Shown: in pieces, positions 15,093 to 22,609 of the stretch
Numbering within the stretch: the first letter of the stretch is position 1
How the letters are laid out: the number at the start of each line of letters is the position of its first letter
Origin: Streptomyces sp. NRRL WC-3618
GTDB lineage: Bacteria > Actinomycetota > Actinomycetes > Streptomycetales > Streptomycetaceae
DNA length: 53,116 nt
Direction of reading: 5' to 3'
NCBI RefSeq assembly: GCF_001280005.1
Contig: NZ_LGDW01000446.1
Coordinates: forward strand, 1-53,116
Made by a program: the position numbers and the translations under genes
The notes under the pieces: generated by a model
Told to the model about the DNA's origin: nothing
The model's database searches: none
The model's input: the letters and a program-made list of their open reading frames with translations, nothing else

Positions 15093-16127
15093 TTACCAGT
15101 CCCCGTCCTCCACCGGCTTCCCCGTCAGCGGCTTCACCTGTCCGGGCGCGGGAGCCTGCCACGGCTCGTGATCGTCGCCGAGCCAGTCCCCGACCGGCCG
15201 CACGGCCGCCAAGGGGTCCGTGGGGGCGAGATCCTCGGCGTCCTGGTCGAAGTAGTCGAACCAGGGCAGACCGGCGCGTGTGTAGGCCGCGCGGTCCACG
15301 GGTGACGGGGGTGGGGCCTCCCCGGTGATGCGACGCCACTCGGGCGGCGTCACGAGATGCACGAACACCCGTCCGGCGGGACGCTCGGCCCACGCCGACA
15401 GCGGCCGCTCGTCCCGGTACACCTCCTGGCGCATCGCACCGCCGACGCCCAGCCCCATGGCCGCCCCCGACCGCTGCGGAGCCGCCGCCGAGCCGGGCGC
15501 CGCCGGTGCGGCCATCGCCAGGGGTACGGCCGCTCCGTAGCCCCCTGTCGAAGCGGCAGCCGCCCGGGCCCGCTCCGCCCGCTGGCGCTCCTCCTCGCGC
15601 CACCTGGCCAGTTCCGCGTCGGTCGGCGGGAACGTCTGGAGCTGTACGCCGCCCCACACCTCCTCGCCCGAGACCTGGCCCTCCACGGTCGCGCCCAGAC
15701 CGAGCGGCACCGCCACGAACTGGCGGACCGTGCCCTTGCCCGAGTTGATGCCGTCCAGCCAGGGCTGACGCGGCAGCACCACGTAGTTCTGCGGCTTCCG
15801 CGACAGCCGGTCGCGCCACGGTTCGCCCGAGACCGCGCACACCTTGCCCACGCCCACCTGCAGCGCGGCGGGCTGCGCCGTGCCCCCGAAACTCAGCCAC
15901 ATCGCCTCGCGCAGATACACCGGCAGCAGCACCCCACCGCGCGCCCGCCAGGCCTCGGGCACCGTGTCGGCATAGTCGGCGACCCGCCGGACCGGGAACT
16001 CACCGAGCCCTGGCGGCAGCGCGTGCGTGCCGGTCTCCGGCAGCCGGAGAGTGCGGATGAACCGTACGGCCACACCGCCCGGCAGCCGCAGTGTGTTCCC
16101 GTCGATCCGCACACCGGAGTCACCCAT
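15093..16127 (-). CDS. Conserved hypothetical protein, unknown function
   Basis: A 344-residue protein with no signal peptide or membrane helix and no domain that I recognise. Residues 1-175 look globular (RIDGNTLRLPGGVAVRFIRTL, VYLREAMWLSFGG, KPQNYVVLPRQPWLDGI). A charged coiled segment AELARWREEERQRAERARA (about 177-195) leads to an Ala/Gly/Pro-rich low-complexity middle (about 196-235). The C-terminal part again looks structured and acidic, with VFVHLVTPPEWRRITGE and DYFDQDAEDLAP. It reads as a normal high-GC coding gene with strong third-position bias. A GGGGGG stretch lies upstream of ATG 16127, and an AT-rich palindrome about 50 bp further up could control it. Possibly co-transcribed with the FUSC gene behind it. 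Confidence 0.6.
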   Translation of the reverse strand: MGDSGVRIDGNTLRLPGGVAVRFIRTLRLPETGTHALPPGLGEFPVRRVADYADTVPEAWRARGGVLLPVYLREAMWLSFGGTAQPAALQVGVGKVCAVSGEPWRDRLSRKPQNYVVLPRQPWLDGINSGKGTVRQFVAVPLGLGATVEGQVSGEEVWGGVQLQTFPPTDAELARWREEERQRAERARAAAASTGGYGAAVPLAMAAPAAPGSAAAPQRSGAAMGLGVGGAMRQEVYRDERPLSAWAERPAGRVFVHLVTPPEWRRITGEAPPPSPVDRAAYTRAGLPWFDYFDQDAEDLAPTDPLAAVRPVGDWLGDDHEPWQAPAPGQVKPLTGKPVEDGDW

Positions 16128-16174
16128 GCGCAGCCCCCCCCAATATCAGTCGTCGCGCTCTACGTGACGATCTA

Positions 16175-16197
16175 TCTATGTGACTTCGTCACATAGA
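16175..16197. promoter_or_regulatory. AT-rich perfect palindrome at the FUSC gene end / upstream of next gene
   Basis: TCTATGTGAC (16175-16184) and GTCACATAGA (16188-16197) are exact inverted copies with a 3-nt spacer TTC. The site covers the stop codon of the FUSC-type gene and lies 48 bp before the start of the unknown gene transcribed next. Its low GC suggests a protein-binding operator rather than a terminator. Confidence 0.5.
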
Positions 16198-17454
16198 ACG
16201 ACGCGACACCGCCTCACGGTTCCGGCCCGGCACGCGCACCCGCTTCGCGTACCGCAGGTATTTCCGCAGCCGGATCACCCAGGGCATCCGCTCCCGTTCC
16301 TCGCGGGTGCAGCGGTCCAGCTCCTCCAGCAGCCGCCGGGAGCGGTGCTCGGTGTCCAGCTCGTCGAGTATGCGGTTGACTTCGGTCAGGACGGCACCGT
16401 GCAGCTGCCACTGCCCGGCATCCTGCTGGATCTCCTCCAACAGCAGCTGGGCCAGCTTGTCGCGGGTGGCTGTCGCGCCCCGGAGTTCGGTGGCGAGCCG
16501 GGCCTCCGCCGACTCGGCGCTGACACTGACGTCGGTGGTGACGAGGACCGCGAGACTGACCACGGCGTCGGCGATCTCGGACAGCAGCCGCTCCAGCGCG
16601 GCGCCCGTCTCCGGCGCGAACAGGGGCTCGGGGTCCCTTTCCTTGGCCAGGTCGGTGAGGCTGCGGGCGAGGACGCGCAGGACGACCGTGCAGATCTCCA
16701 GCGTGTCCAGTCCGGTGCGCAGCACCACCCGGTGCAGCAGGCCCTCCCGGACACGCGGATTGAGCCGCAGGCTGTCCTCGGCCTGCTTCAGGGCCGCGTC
16801 CACCTCGACGATGTCGTGGTCGATCCGGCGGGCCTCGTGCAGACGGGCGGTCGCGTGGTCAACGGGAGTACGGCCGGCGGCCTCCTCACCCATACGCAGC
16901 ATCAACTGCCGTACCCGCCGCGCCAGGCCCTCGATGGACTCACTGGCCTCGTCCACCCACACCGGGGGAGCGAACAGCAGGTTGATGGCGAGCCCGACGG
17001 CAGCGCCGATCACCGTCTCCAGCACCCGCGCCCAGGCGGTGTCCCCGACCCGGGTGACCCCCAGCACCAGCATCGCGCTGATCGCCACCTCGGGCACGAA
17101 CTCGCTGACCCGCACCAGATGCCCCACCGCCAGTGAGGCCAGGATGATCAGCCCCAGGCTCCACCAGGTCAGCCCCACCAGCACACTGAAGCCGATCGCG
17201 ATGACGACCCCGGCGACCACGGAGTTCACCCGGCGGATGCCGGTGGTGATCGTGGCGTAGAGGGTGACCTGAACGACCAGGAGCGCGGTCAGCGGAGCGG
17301 TGAGCGGCGCGGCCTCGGGACTGAGACGGAGCGCGACGACGTACGCGATCGTCGCGGCGGCCGCCGACCGCAGCGACTGGACGACCACGGGATCGCGGTG
17401 CTTTCCGAAAAACCGGACGACAGCCGCCGTCCCTTCACCAAGTGCCATTCGCAT
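16189..17454 (-). CDS. FUSC/aromatic-acid-exporter-family membrane protein
   Basis: A 421-residue inner-membrane protein. About 30-165 hold several closely spaced transmembrane helices (SLRSAAAATIAYVVAL, SVVAGVVIAIGFSVLVGL, SLGLIILASLAVGHL, ARVLETVIGAAVGLAINLL), the pattern of the ArAE/FUSC N-terminal domain. The C-terminal 240 residues are a charged helical cytoplasmic domain. Relatives in this superfamily export aromatic acids or form the YccS/AaeB group; the substrate is unknown here. The start at 17454 (protein begins RMALGEG) follows AGGAGG with an 11-nt gap; the open frame reaches 17499, but that start has no ribosome binding site. Confidence 0.8.
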   Translation of the reverse strand: MRMALGEGTAAVVRFFGKHRDPVVVQSLRSAAAATIAYVVALRLSPEAAPLTAPLTALLVVQVTLYATITTGIRRVNSVVAGVVIAIGFSVLVGLTWWSLGLIILASLAVGHLVRVSEFVPEVAISAMLVLGVTRVGDTAWARVLETVIGAAVGLAINLLFAPPVWVDEASESIEGLARRVRQLMLRMGEEAAGRTPVDHATARLHEARRIDHDIVEVDAALKQAEDSLRLNPRVREGLLHRVVLRTGLDTLEICTVVLRVLARSLTDLAKERDPEPLFAPETGAALERLLSEIADAVVSLAVLVTTDVSVSAESAEARLATELRGATATRDKLAQLLLEEIQQDAGQWQLHGAVLTEVNRILDELDTEHRSRRLLEELDRCTREERERMPWVIRLRKYLRYAKRVRVPGRNREAVSRRSM

Positions 17455-17543
17455 GCGCGCGCACGCCTCCTTTCCCACAAACGGACCGAGCGTAGTCACC
17501 GAAGTGCGAAAGTGCGCGTGATGCGGAAGGAGGTATTCCTCAC

Positions 17544-17639
17544 GTGATCAGGGATGTTTCTGGATGTTCTGCCTGTTTCCCCGCCGACCGGAAAGCTGTG
17601 GATCTCGGGGACCGCCGGATGGTCCCCTGGTGCGCATGA
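17544..17639 (+). CDS. Candidate 31-codon upstream ORF translationally coupled to the DUF3626 gene
   Basis: GTG 17544 is preceded by a perfect AAGGAGG (17527-17533) at 10 nt. The frame runs 31 codons to TGA at 17637-17639, and that stop overlaps the ATG of the DUF3626 gene as ATGA. The downstream gene has no good ribosome binding site of its own, so translation through this small frame would explain its expression. The peptide begins with IRDVSGCSACF after the start and includes a CxxC pair; I recognise no homologue. It could equally be the true N-terminal region of a frameshifted gene. Confidence 0.45.
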   Translation: MIRDVSGCSACFPADRKAVDLGDRRMVPWCA

Positions 17640-18538
17640 TGGACGACCCCGATTCCGCGCACACAAAGGCCCTGCGCCATGTCACCGCCCTCTCCGTAGG
17701 CCCGGCCGTCCCCCCGGACCTCCGGGTGACCCTGAACTTCCACCCCGACCGGACGGCCGGCGGACTGCCGCTGCTGAGGGCGATGGCGCAGGACGGTTTC
17801 TACCGCTCCCAGTTCGTCACCGGCATCAGCAACGGCGGGCTCACCGCCCGTCCCGGCGGCGACCGCTGGCGCTGGGAGAGCCGGATGTTCGCCGAGGCGT
17901 ACGACAGCGCGCCCGCCCACCAGCGCCCGGTGTACGGGGCGTTGAACTTCCGCCGCCAAGTCGTGGGCGCCGCCCCGAGGTTCGGCTCCTCATACTTCCG
18001 GCTGTCCGGAGCCGTCCTCACCCGGGCCACCTTCTGCTACCCGGACAGCGCGGCCGAACCCGGCCACTTCGGAGTCGCCGCCGGCATGTCCCTCGTCGCC
18101 CTTGCCGAGGCGGACACCCAGGACGCGCTCAACGACTACATCGAGGCACAGGTGCACGGCCCAGTCGCCCTCGACCGGGACATCGAGGCGCTGGTCCTCG
18201 ACGCGAGCTATCGCGGCACACCGGTGGAGGAAGCGGCCCGCGCCCTGCCCGTACCGCTCGAATGGCATCCCGGATACGAGCTCTCCGTACCGGAGTTGCG
18301 CCGCCACGCCGACTACCGGGGAGCCGCGTCCGTCGGTCTCGGCGTCCGGATCGCCGAGGACGGTCGGCTCGACCCCCGGATCATCGGCGACGCGGCCCGT
18401 GGCGGCCGTCATGAACTCCAGGACCTGAAGATGGTGTGGCACTGCCTCGCCCGGTTCGGTGCTCCCGAGGGCGCGGGGACCGCCCGTTCCGTCTCGTCCA
18501 GGGAGGCGGGGGCGGGGGCCGCTGAGCTCACGGGTTAG
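17636..18538 (+). CDS. DUF3626 family protein
   Basis: A soluble protein of about 300 residues that I recognise as DUF3626. Visible conserved segments are LRVTLNFHPDR (about 28-38), FVTGISNGGLTA (about 60-71), WRWESRMF, RPVYGALNFRR (about 98-108) and RFGSSYFRL (about 115-123). No signal or membrane helix. The function is not established to my knowledge. The start at 17636 (or ATG 17639 next to it) is chosen because the conserved part starts soon after it and because it overlaps the stop of a 31-codon upstream frame; an ATG at 17564 in the same frame lacks a ribosome binding site. It ends 25 bp before the convergent SDR gene. Confidence 0.65.
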   Translation: MMDDPDSAHTKALRHVTALSVGPAVPPDLRVTLNFHPDRTAGGLPLLRAMAQDGFYRSQFVTGISNGGLTARPGGDRWRWESRMFAEAYDSAPAHQRPVYGALNFRRQVVGAAPRFGSSYFRLSGAVLTRATFCYPDSAAEPGHFGVAAGMSLVALAEADTQDALNDYIEAQVHGPVALDRDIEALVLDASYRGTPVEEAARALPVPLEWHPGYELSVPELRRHADYRGAASVGLGVRIAEDGRLDPRIIGDAARGGRHELQDLKMVWHCLARFGAPEGAGTARSVSSREAGAGAAELTG

Positions 18539-18563
18539 TTCGGGGCGCGCGGTGGCCCACTGG

Positions 18564-19526
18564 CTAGACCGCGAACGCGTTCACCCCGGTCAGTCGCGCC
18601 GACAGCTCCCACAGGCGGGCCGCCTGGTCGGCGTCGACCGCGTAGTCCCGTACGCCGCTGCGCTGGTCGCCCTCCGGGGCGGGTTCGGCGATGTCGCAGT
18701 CCTCGCAGTAGAGGCCGCCCATTCCGGTCAGCTGCGGGGAGGTCGCGGCCCACACCTGGGTGGCCGCGCCCTGCTCGGGCGTCTTGAAGCCCTCCGGGTC
18801 GAGCTCCTTGCCCTCGGCGTCCCGCCAGCCGCGCTCGATCTGCTCGGCGAGCGGGATGTGCCGCTGCAGCGGGGTGAAGATGGCGCCGGGGTGGAGGGAG
18901 AAGGCCCGTACGCCCGCGTCGCGGCCGAGCCTGTCCAGGTGGACGGCGAACAGGACGTTCGCCGTCTTCGCCTGGCCGTAGGCCGCCCACTTGTCGTAGC
19001 CGTGCTGCCAGTTGACGTCGTCCCAGCGGATGTCGGAGAAGTGGTGGCCGCGCGAGGAGACGGAGACGACGCGGGCGCCGCCGGCTGCGATGGCCGGCCA
19101 CAGCCGGTTGACGAGCGCGAAGTGTCCGAGGTGGTTCGTCGCGAACTGCGCCTCCCAGCCGGGGCCGACCCGGGTCTCGGGGCAGGCCATGATGCCGGCG
19201 TTGTCGATCACGATGTCGAGGGTGCGCCCGGAGGCGAGGAAGCGGTCGGCGAAGGCGCGCACGCTGTCCAGGTCGCCGAGATCGAGCGCGTCCACCTCGA
19301 CCCCCTCGAGGCCGGCCAGCTCCTGCCGCGCGTGCTCGGGGCGGCGGGCGGGAACGACGACCCGCGCGCCCGCCTTGGTGAGCGCCCGGGTGGTCTCCAG
19401 GCCGAGGCCCGAGTAGCCGCCCGTGACGAGCGCGAGCTTCCCGGTGAGGTCGACGCCGGCGAGGACGTCGTCGGCGGTGCTCGAGGCGTCGAACCCCGAG
19501 CCGATCTTGTGCTGTGCGGTGGTCAT
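18564..19526 (-). CDS. Short-chain dehydrogenase/reductase
   Basis: A 320-residue NAD(P)-dependent oxidoreductase of the SDR superfamily, close to the retinol/WW-domain-oxidoreductase-like group. The Rossmann motif is TGGYSGLGLETTRAL (TGxxxGxG, about residues 32-46); NNAG is present as DNAGIM; catalytic Ser lies in VVSVSSRGHH, and the YxxxK motif is AAYGQAKTANVLF. The substrate is unknown. ATG 19526 (protein begins TTAQHKIG) is preferred to the longer frame at 19571, which would nearly meet the next gene; no strong ribosome binding site is visible. It lies 34 bp downstream of the PHP gene on the same strand, so an operon is possible. Confidence 0.9.
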   Translation of the reverse strand: MTTAQHKIGSGFDASSTADDVLAGVDLTGKLALVTGGYSGLGLETTRALTKAGARVVVPARRPEHARQELAGLEGVEVDALDLGDLDSVRAFADRFLASGRTLDIVIDNAGIMACPETRVGPGWEAQFATNHLGHFALVNRLWPAIAAGGARVVSVSSRGHHFSDIRWDDVNWQHGYDKWAAYGQAKTANVLFAVHLDRLGRDAGVRAFSLHPGAIFTPLQRHIPLAEQIERGWRDAEGKELDPEGFKTPEQGAATQVWAATSPQLTGMGGLYCEDCDIAEPAPEGDQRSGVRDYAVDADQAARLWELSARLTGVNAFAV

Positions 19527-19560
19527 GTACGGCACGCTACGGATTGGAGTGCGCTCGAAG

Positions 19561-20667
19561 TCAAGCCGCACCGCCGCTCACCGAGACGTCCGGCGGCAGC
19601 CGGCGCTCCCGCGTCCAGGCCAGCAGGTCGTCCGCCGGCCAGGTCGTGACCACCCGCTCGGCCGGTACGCCACATTCCTCGGCGCGGGCACAGCCGTGGA
19701 TCTGCCAGTCCAGCTGGCCGGGCGCGTGCGCGTCGGTGTCGACCGAGAACAGCACGCCCGCCGCCACGGCCTGCCGCAGCAGCCGGCGCGGCGGGTCGAG
19801 CCGTTCCGGACGGCTGTTGATCTCCACGGCCGTGCCCGTCTCGGCACACGCGGCGAACACCGCGTCCGCGTCGAACTCCGACTCCGGCCGCGCACGCCCC
19901 CCGCCCCGCTTGCCCCGCCCGCCACCGCCTCCCCGGGGCTCCTTCCCGACGAGCAGACGCCCCGTGCAGTGCCCGAGCACGTCCGAGTGCGGACTGCGTA
20001 CGGCGGCGACCATCCGGCGGGTCATCGAACGCGCGTCCATCCGCAGCTTGGAGTGCACGGACACCACCACGACGTCCAGCAGCTCCAGGAGCTCCGGTTC
20101 CTGGTCCAGCGAGCCGTCGTCGAGGATGTCGCACTCGATGCCGGTGAGCAGCCGGAACGGGGCCCACGTCGCGTTGAGTTCCTCGACCAGGGCCAACTGC
20201 TCGCGCAGCCGCTCGGGGGACAGGCCGTGCGCCACCGTGAGATGCGGTGAGTGATCGGTGAGCACGGCCCACTCGTGCCCGAGGCGCGCCGCCGTACGGC
20301 CCATCTCCTCGACAGGGCTGCCGCCGTCCGACCAGTCGGAGTGCAGATGACAGTCCCCGCGCAGCAGCGCCCGCAGCCGCTCCCCGTCCCGCAGCGGCGG
20401 GGTCACCCCCTGCTCGCGCTCCAGTTTCTCCAGGTAACCGGGCACCTGCCCGTCGAGCGCCTCCCGCACGACCTGCGCGGTCTTCGGGCCGATGCCCTTG
20501 AGGGACTCCAGCGTGCCGGCGCCGGCCCGCTGCCGTATCTCGTCCGGGGACAGCTCCGCCAGCACGTCGATCGCGGTACGGAACGCGCGTACGCGATACG
20601 TGGGGGCCAGGGAGCGCTCCAGCAGGAAGGCGATCCGGTCCAGCGCCTCGACGGGATCCATCGACAT
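19561..20667 (-). CDS. PHP-domain metal-dependent hydrolase with PolX-like helix-hairpin-helix N-terminus
   Basis: A 368-residue protein. Residues 1-95 resemble the 8-kDa and helix-hairpin-helix part of family X DNA polymerases (YRVRAFRTAIDVL, SLKGIGPKTAQVV). About 112-360 is a PHP domain: GDCHLHSDWSDGG, LTDHSPHLTVAHG, GIECDIL, VVSVHSKL and SVDTDAHAP supply the metal-binding His/Asp/Glu residues. The polymerase nucleotidyltransferase domain between them is missing, so this is not a complete PolX. A Gly/Arg-rich insertion follows LLVGKEP (about residues 243-259). The ribosome binding site GGAGGTG sits 4 nt before ATG 20667, inside a potential 14-bp hairpin. A DNA-repair phosphatase or nuclease role is possible. 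Confidence 0.8.
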   Translation of the reverse strand: MSMDPVEALDRIAFLLERSLAPTYRVRAFRTAIDVLAELSPDEIRQRAGAGTLESLKGIGPKTAQVVREALDGQVPGYLEKLEREQGVTPPLRDGERLRALLRGDCHLHSDWSDGGSPVEEMGRTAARLGHEWAVLTDHSPHLTVAHGLSPERLREQLALVEELNATWAPFRLLTGIECDILDDGSLDQEPELLELLDVVVVSVHSKLRMDARSMTRRMVAAVRSPHSDVLGHCTGRLLVGKEPRGGGGGRGKRGGGRARPESEFDADAVFAACAETGTAVEINSRPERLDPPRRLLRQAVAAGVLFSVDTDAHAPGQLDWQIHGCARAEECGVPAERVVTTWPADDLLAWTRERRLPPDVSVSGGAA

Positions 20668-20669
20668 CG

Positions 20670-20732
20670 TCACCTCCGCCTCCAGCGTCGCGCGAGCTCG
20701 GCGGGCCCGCACCACGGAGGAGGCGGAGGTGA
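20670..20732 (-). promoter_or_regulatory. Long hairpin that would bury the ribosome binding site of the PHP gene
   Basis: TCACCTCCGCCTCC (20670-20683) and GGAGGCGGAGGTGA (20719-20732) are exact inverted repeats with a 35-nt loop. Read on the minus strand, the 3' arm contains the GGAGGTG ribosome binding site of the PHP gene, and the 5' arm is its anti-Shine-Dalgarno complement. Confidence 0.55.
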
Positions 20733-20791
20733 GGGTTCCGGGACTGTCCGTGGCTGATACACGATGGCCGGATTCGCTCTACGCTCGATGC

Positions 20792-21025
20792 ATGACCGAA
20801 ATATCGAGCCCGTACATCTCCCATCCACGGATCATGGTGCTCGGGGTGCAGCCGGGCATGCCGCCGTTCCGGATCGTGGAGATCGACGGTGAGGTGGTCG
20901 GTGCGGCGCGGGCGCTCACCGATGTGCTGACGGTCGCCGCCGCGGCCGGCATCACGGTCCATGACCTCGACGATCCGGACACGGTCCGCTGGGTCGGCGG
21001 CGACAAACTCACTTGGACGAGGTAG
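20792..21025 (+). CDS. Small conserved protein (77 aa), unknown function
   Basis: A 77-residue protein starting at ATG 20792. I recognise it as a small protein conserved in streptomycetes, without an assigned function. It contains PRIMVLGVQPGMPPFRIVEI (about 12-31), a central amphipathic helix ALTDVLTVAAAAG and the C-terminal TVRWVGGDKLTWT. No signal, no membrane helix, no cysteine. No ribosome binding site is obvious. Its last 17 bp overlap the end of the convergent VanZ gene. Confidence 0.6.
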   Translation: MTEISSPYISHPRIMVLGVQPGMPPFRIVEIDGEVVGAARALTDVLTVAAAAGITVHDLDDPDTVRWVGGDKLTWTR

Positions 21026-21725
21026 CCCGCCGCCTGGGTGCGTACACCGCGCGGCTGATCCGGCGGCCGAGGAGCAGGTAACCGACCAGCGCGCCCGTGG
21101 TGTTGAGGATGACGTCGTCGATGTCGAAGGCGCGTCCGGTGATCAGCGCGCCTTGGGCCACCTCGACCATGAGCATGACGGTCGCGGTCAGGAAGAGCAC
21201 CCGAAGGACTCCCCGGGTCCGGGGTGCGACGACGGGCACCAGGATGCCGAAGGGCACGCCGAGCAGCAGGTTTCCGCCGATCTGCCGGATGGCGTCCCGC
21301 ATTTCGGGCTGGTCGAGGTAGGCCCGCAGTGAGCTGCCCGGATGGAAGTTGGTGTGCGTCAGCGCTGTGGAGGCCGGGGACGGCTCGAGGGTCAGCCGGG
21401 CCAGGATCACGGCGAACGCCACCATGAACACGAAGGCGCACATGACCGTCAGTACCCGGGCCAGGAAGGCGAACGGGCGGCGCTTCGGCGCGGCCTCCTG
21501 TGGGGGCTTCGCCGGGGCTTTCGCCGTGGGTTTCGCTGTGGGTTTCGGGGTCTTCCGTGTCTTCGCGGAGGACGCGGGTTTCCAGGACGGCTTCCACGCG
21601 CGTTTCGGTTTGGGCTTCGACAGGGACTTCGGTGGGTTCTCCTGCGGCTTCTCCGGCGGCTTCCCCTCGCTCTTCGCGGGACGCAGTCGCAGCGCGGCGA
21701 GGGGGCGTGGAGCTGATCGGGCCAT
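21009..21725 (-). CDS. VanZ-family membrane protein with Lys/Pro-rich cytoplasmic extension
   Basis: A 238-residue membrane protein. The C-terminal two thirds is VanZ-like: about four to five helices, including VLTVMCAFVFMVAFAVILARL, IGGNLLLGVPFGILVPVV and VLRVLFLTATVMLMVEVAQG, then the family signature RAFDIDDVILNTTGALVGY. The first 80 residues are quite different: a strongly basic, disordered-looking Lys/Pro/Ala-rich segment with repeats of KPTAK type. VanZ proteins are linked to low-level teicoplanin resistance but mostly have unknown roles. ATG 21725 has GGAGG at 6 nt; the ATG at 21731 touches that site and is rejected. Confidence 0.8.
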   Translation of the reverse strand: MARSAPRPLAALRLRPAKSEGKPPEKPQENPPKSLSKPKPKRAWKPSWKPASSAKTRKTPKPTAKPTAKAPAKPPQEAAPKRRPFAFLARVLTVMCAFVFMVAFAVILARLTLEPSPASTALTHTNFHPGSSLRAYLDQPEMRDAIRQIGGNLLLGVPFGILVPVVAPRTRGVLRVLFLTATVMLMVEVAQGALITGRAFDIDDVILNTTGALVGYLLLGRRISRAVYAPRRRATSSK

Positions 21726-21837
21726 CAACATCCTCCGGTCTTCAACTGAACCCCGTGAAAAGGCGGTACCCCCGATCCGACCGGGGACTCCACCGCGGAC
21801 GGGTCCGGATCAGGGGACCCGGACCCGTCCGCCTCCC

Positions 21838-22497
21838 TCAGGCGCCGTAGGTCACGTTCACCTCCGTGAAGCCGAGGGAGCCGAGCAGGCCCTTGAGCAT
21901 GGCGGTCGTGTTCTGCTCGGCGCGCGCGGTCAGTTCGCTCTCCTTCGCCGCGTCGCCGATGTGCCGGGCCGCCAGTTTCTGGACGGCCTGCTCGTCGTTC
22001 GGGTTACCGGAGAAGAGGTCGGTGATCCGGTCGAAGAGACCGCGCTGCTTGGAGACGGCATAGGAACGGTCGGGGTCCAGCGCGGGCTTTCCGAGTGCCG
22101 CGTGCGGCAGCCGGAGCGTCGCCGAGGTGCGGTCCTTGTCGACCGTCACGTCGCTCTTCGCGACCTTGCCGAGATCGACATAGGCGTCGACCGTGCCGGC
22201 CCCCACATAGAGCACCCGGGTGCCCTTGATCGCGTCGGGCAGGTATTTGGTGTCCTTCTCCAGGTCCACGACGACCTGGAAGTTGCCGGACGCCGCGTCG
22301 TAACGGCTCATGTCCTGGATGGATTCGAGAAGTGCGGGACCCGAACGGTCGTGTGTCTCCTCGCCGAAGATGTCCCCCAGCGCCGGAATCACCGCCAACC
22401 GGAGCCCGGCCAGCAACAGCACGAACACCAGCACCACGGCACCGAGCACCTTGGCCCAGAGAGGCATGCGTCGCACGGCCTTGATGGACGTCGTCAT
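21838..22497 (-). CDS. DUF4230 family membrane-anchored protein
   Basis: A 219-residue protein with one N-terminal helix (VLGAVVLVFVLLLAGLRLAV, about 15-34) and a globular extracytoplasmic domain of the DUF4230 type: ALLESIQDMSRYDAASGNFQVVVDLE, then a beta-rich middle (GTRVLYVGAGTVDAYVDLG), and a helical C-terminal half ending LLGSLGFTEVNVTYGA. The function of the family is unknown. ATG 22497 has GGAGG with a 9-nt gap; a longer open frame to 22638 would run into the next gene. Transcribed in the same direction as the ribosomal protection gene, about 110 bp after it. Confidence 0.75.
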   Translation of the reverse strand: MTTSIKAVRRMPLWAKVLGAVVLVFVLLLAGLRLAVIPALGDIFGEETHDRSGPALLESIQDMSRYDAASGNFQVVVDLEKDTKYLPDAIKGTRVLYVGAGTVDAYVDLGKVAKSDVTVDKDRTSATLRLPHAALGKPALDPDRSYAVSKQRGLFDRITDLFSGNPNDEQAVQKLAARHIGDAAKESELTARAEQNTTAMLKGLLGSLGFTEVNVTYGA

Positions 22498-22609
22498 GAC
22501 GAGGGACCTCCTTCTTCCTATGTACTGAACCCAATGCCCGCCGGATGCCTTGCCAGACCGTCCTGTTGACGGATCGCAACAATTGCCGGGGGCCTGTCGG
22601 AGCAGGGGC

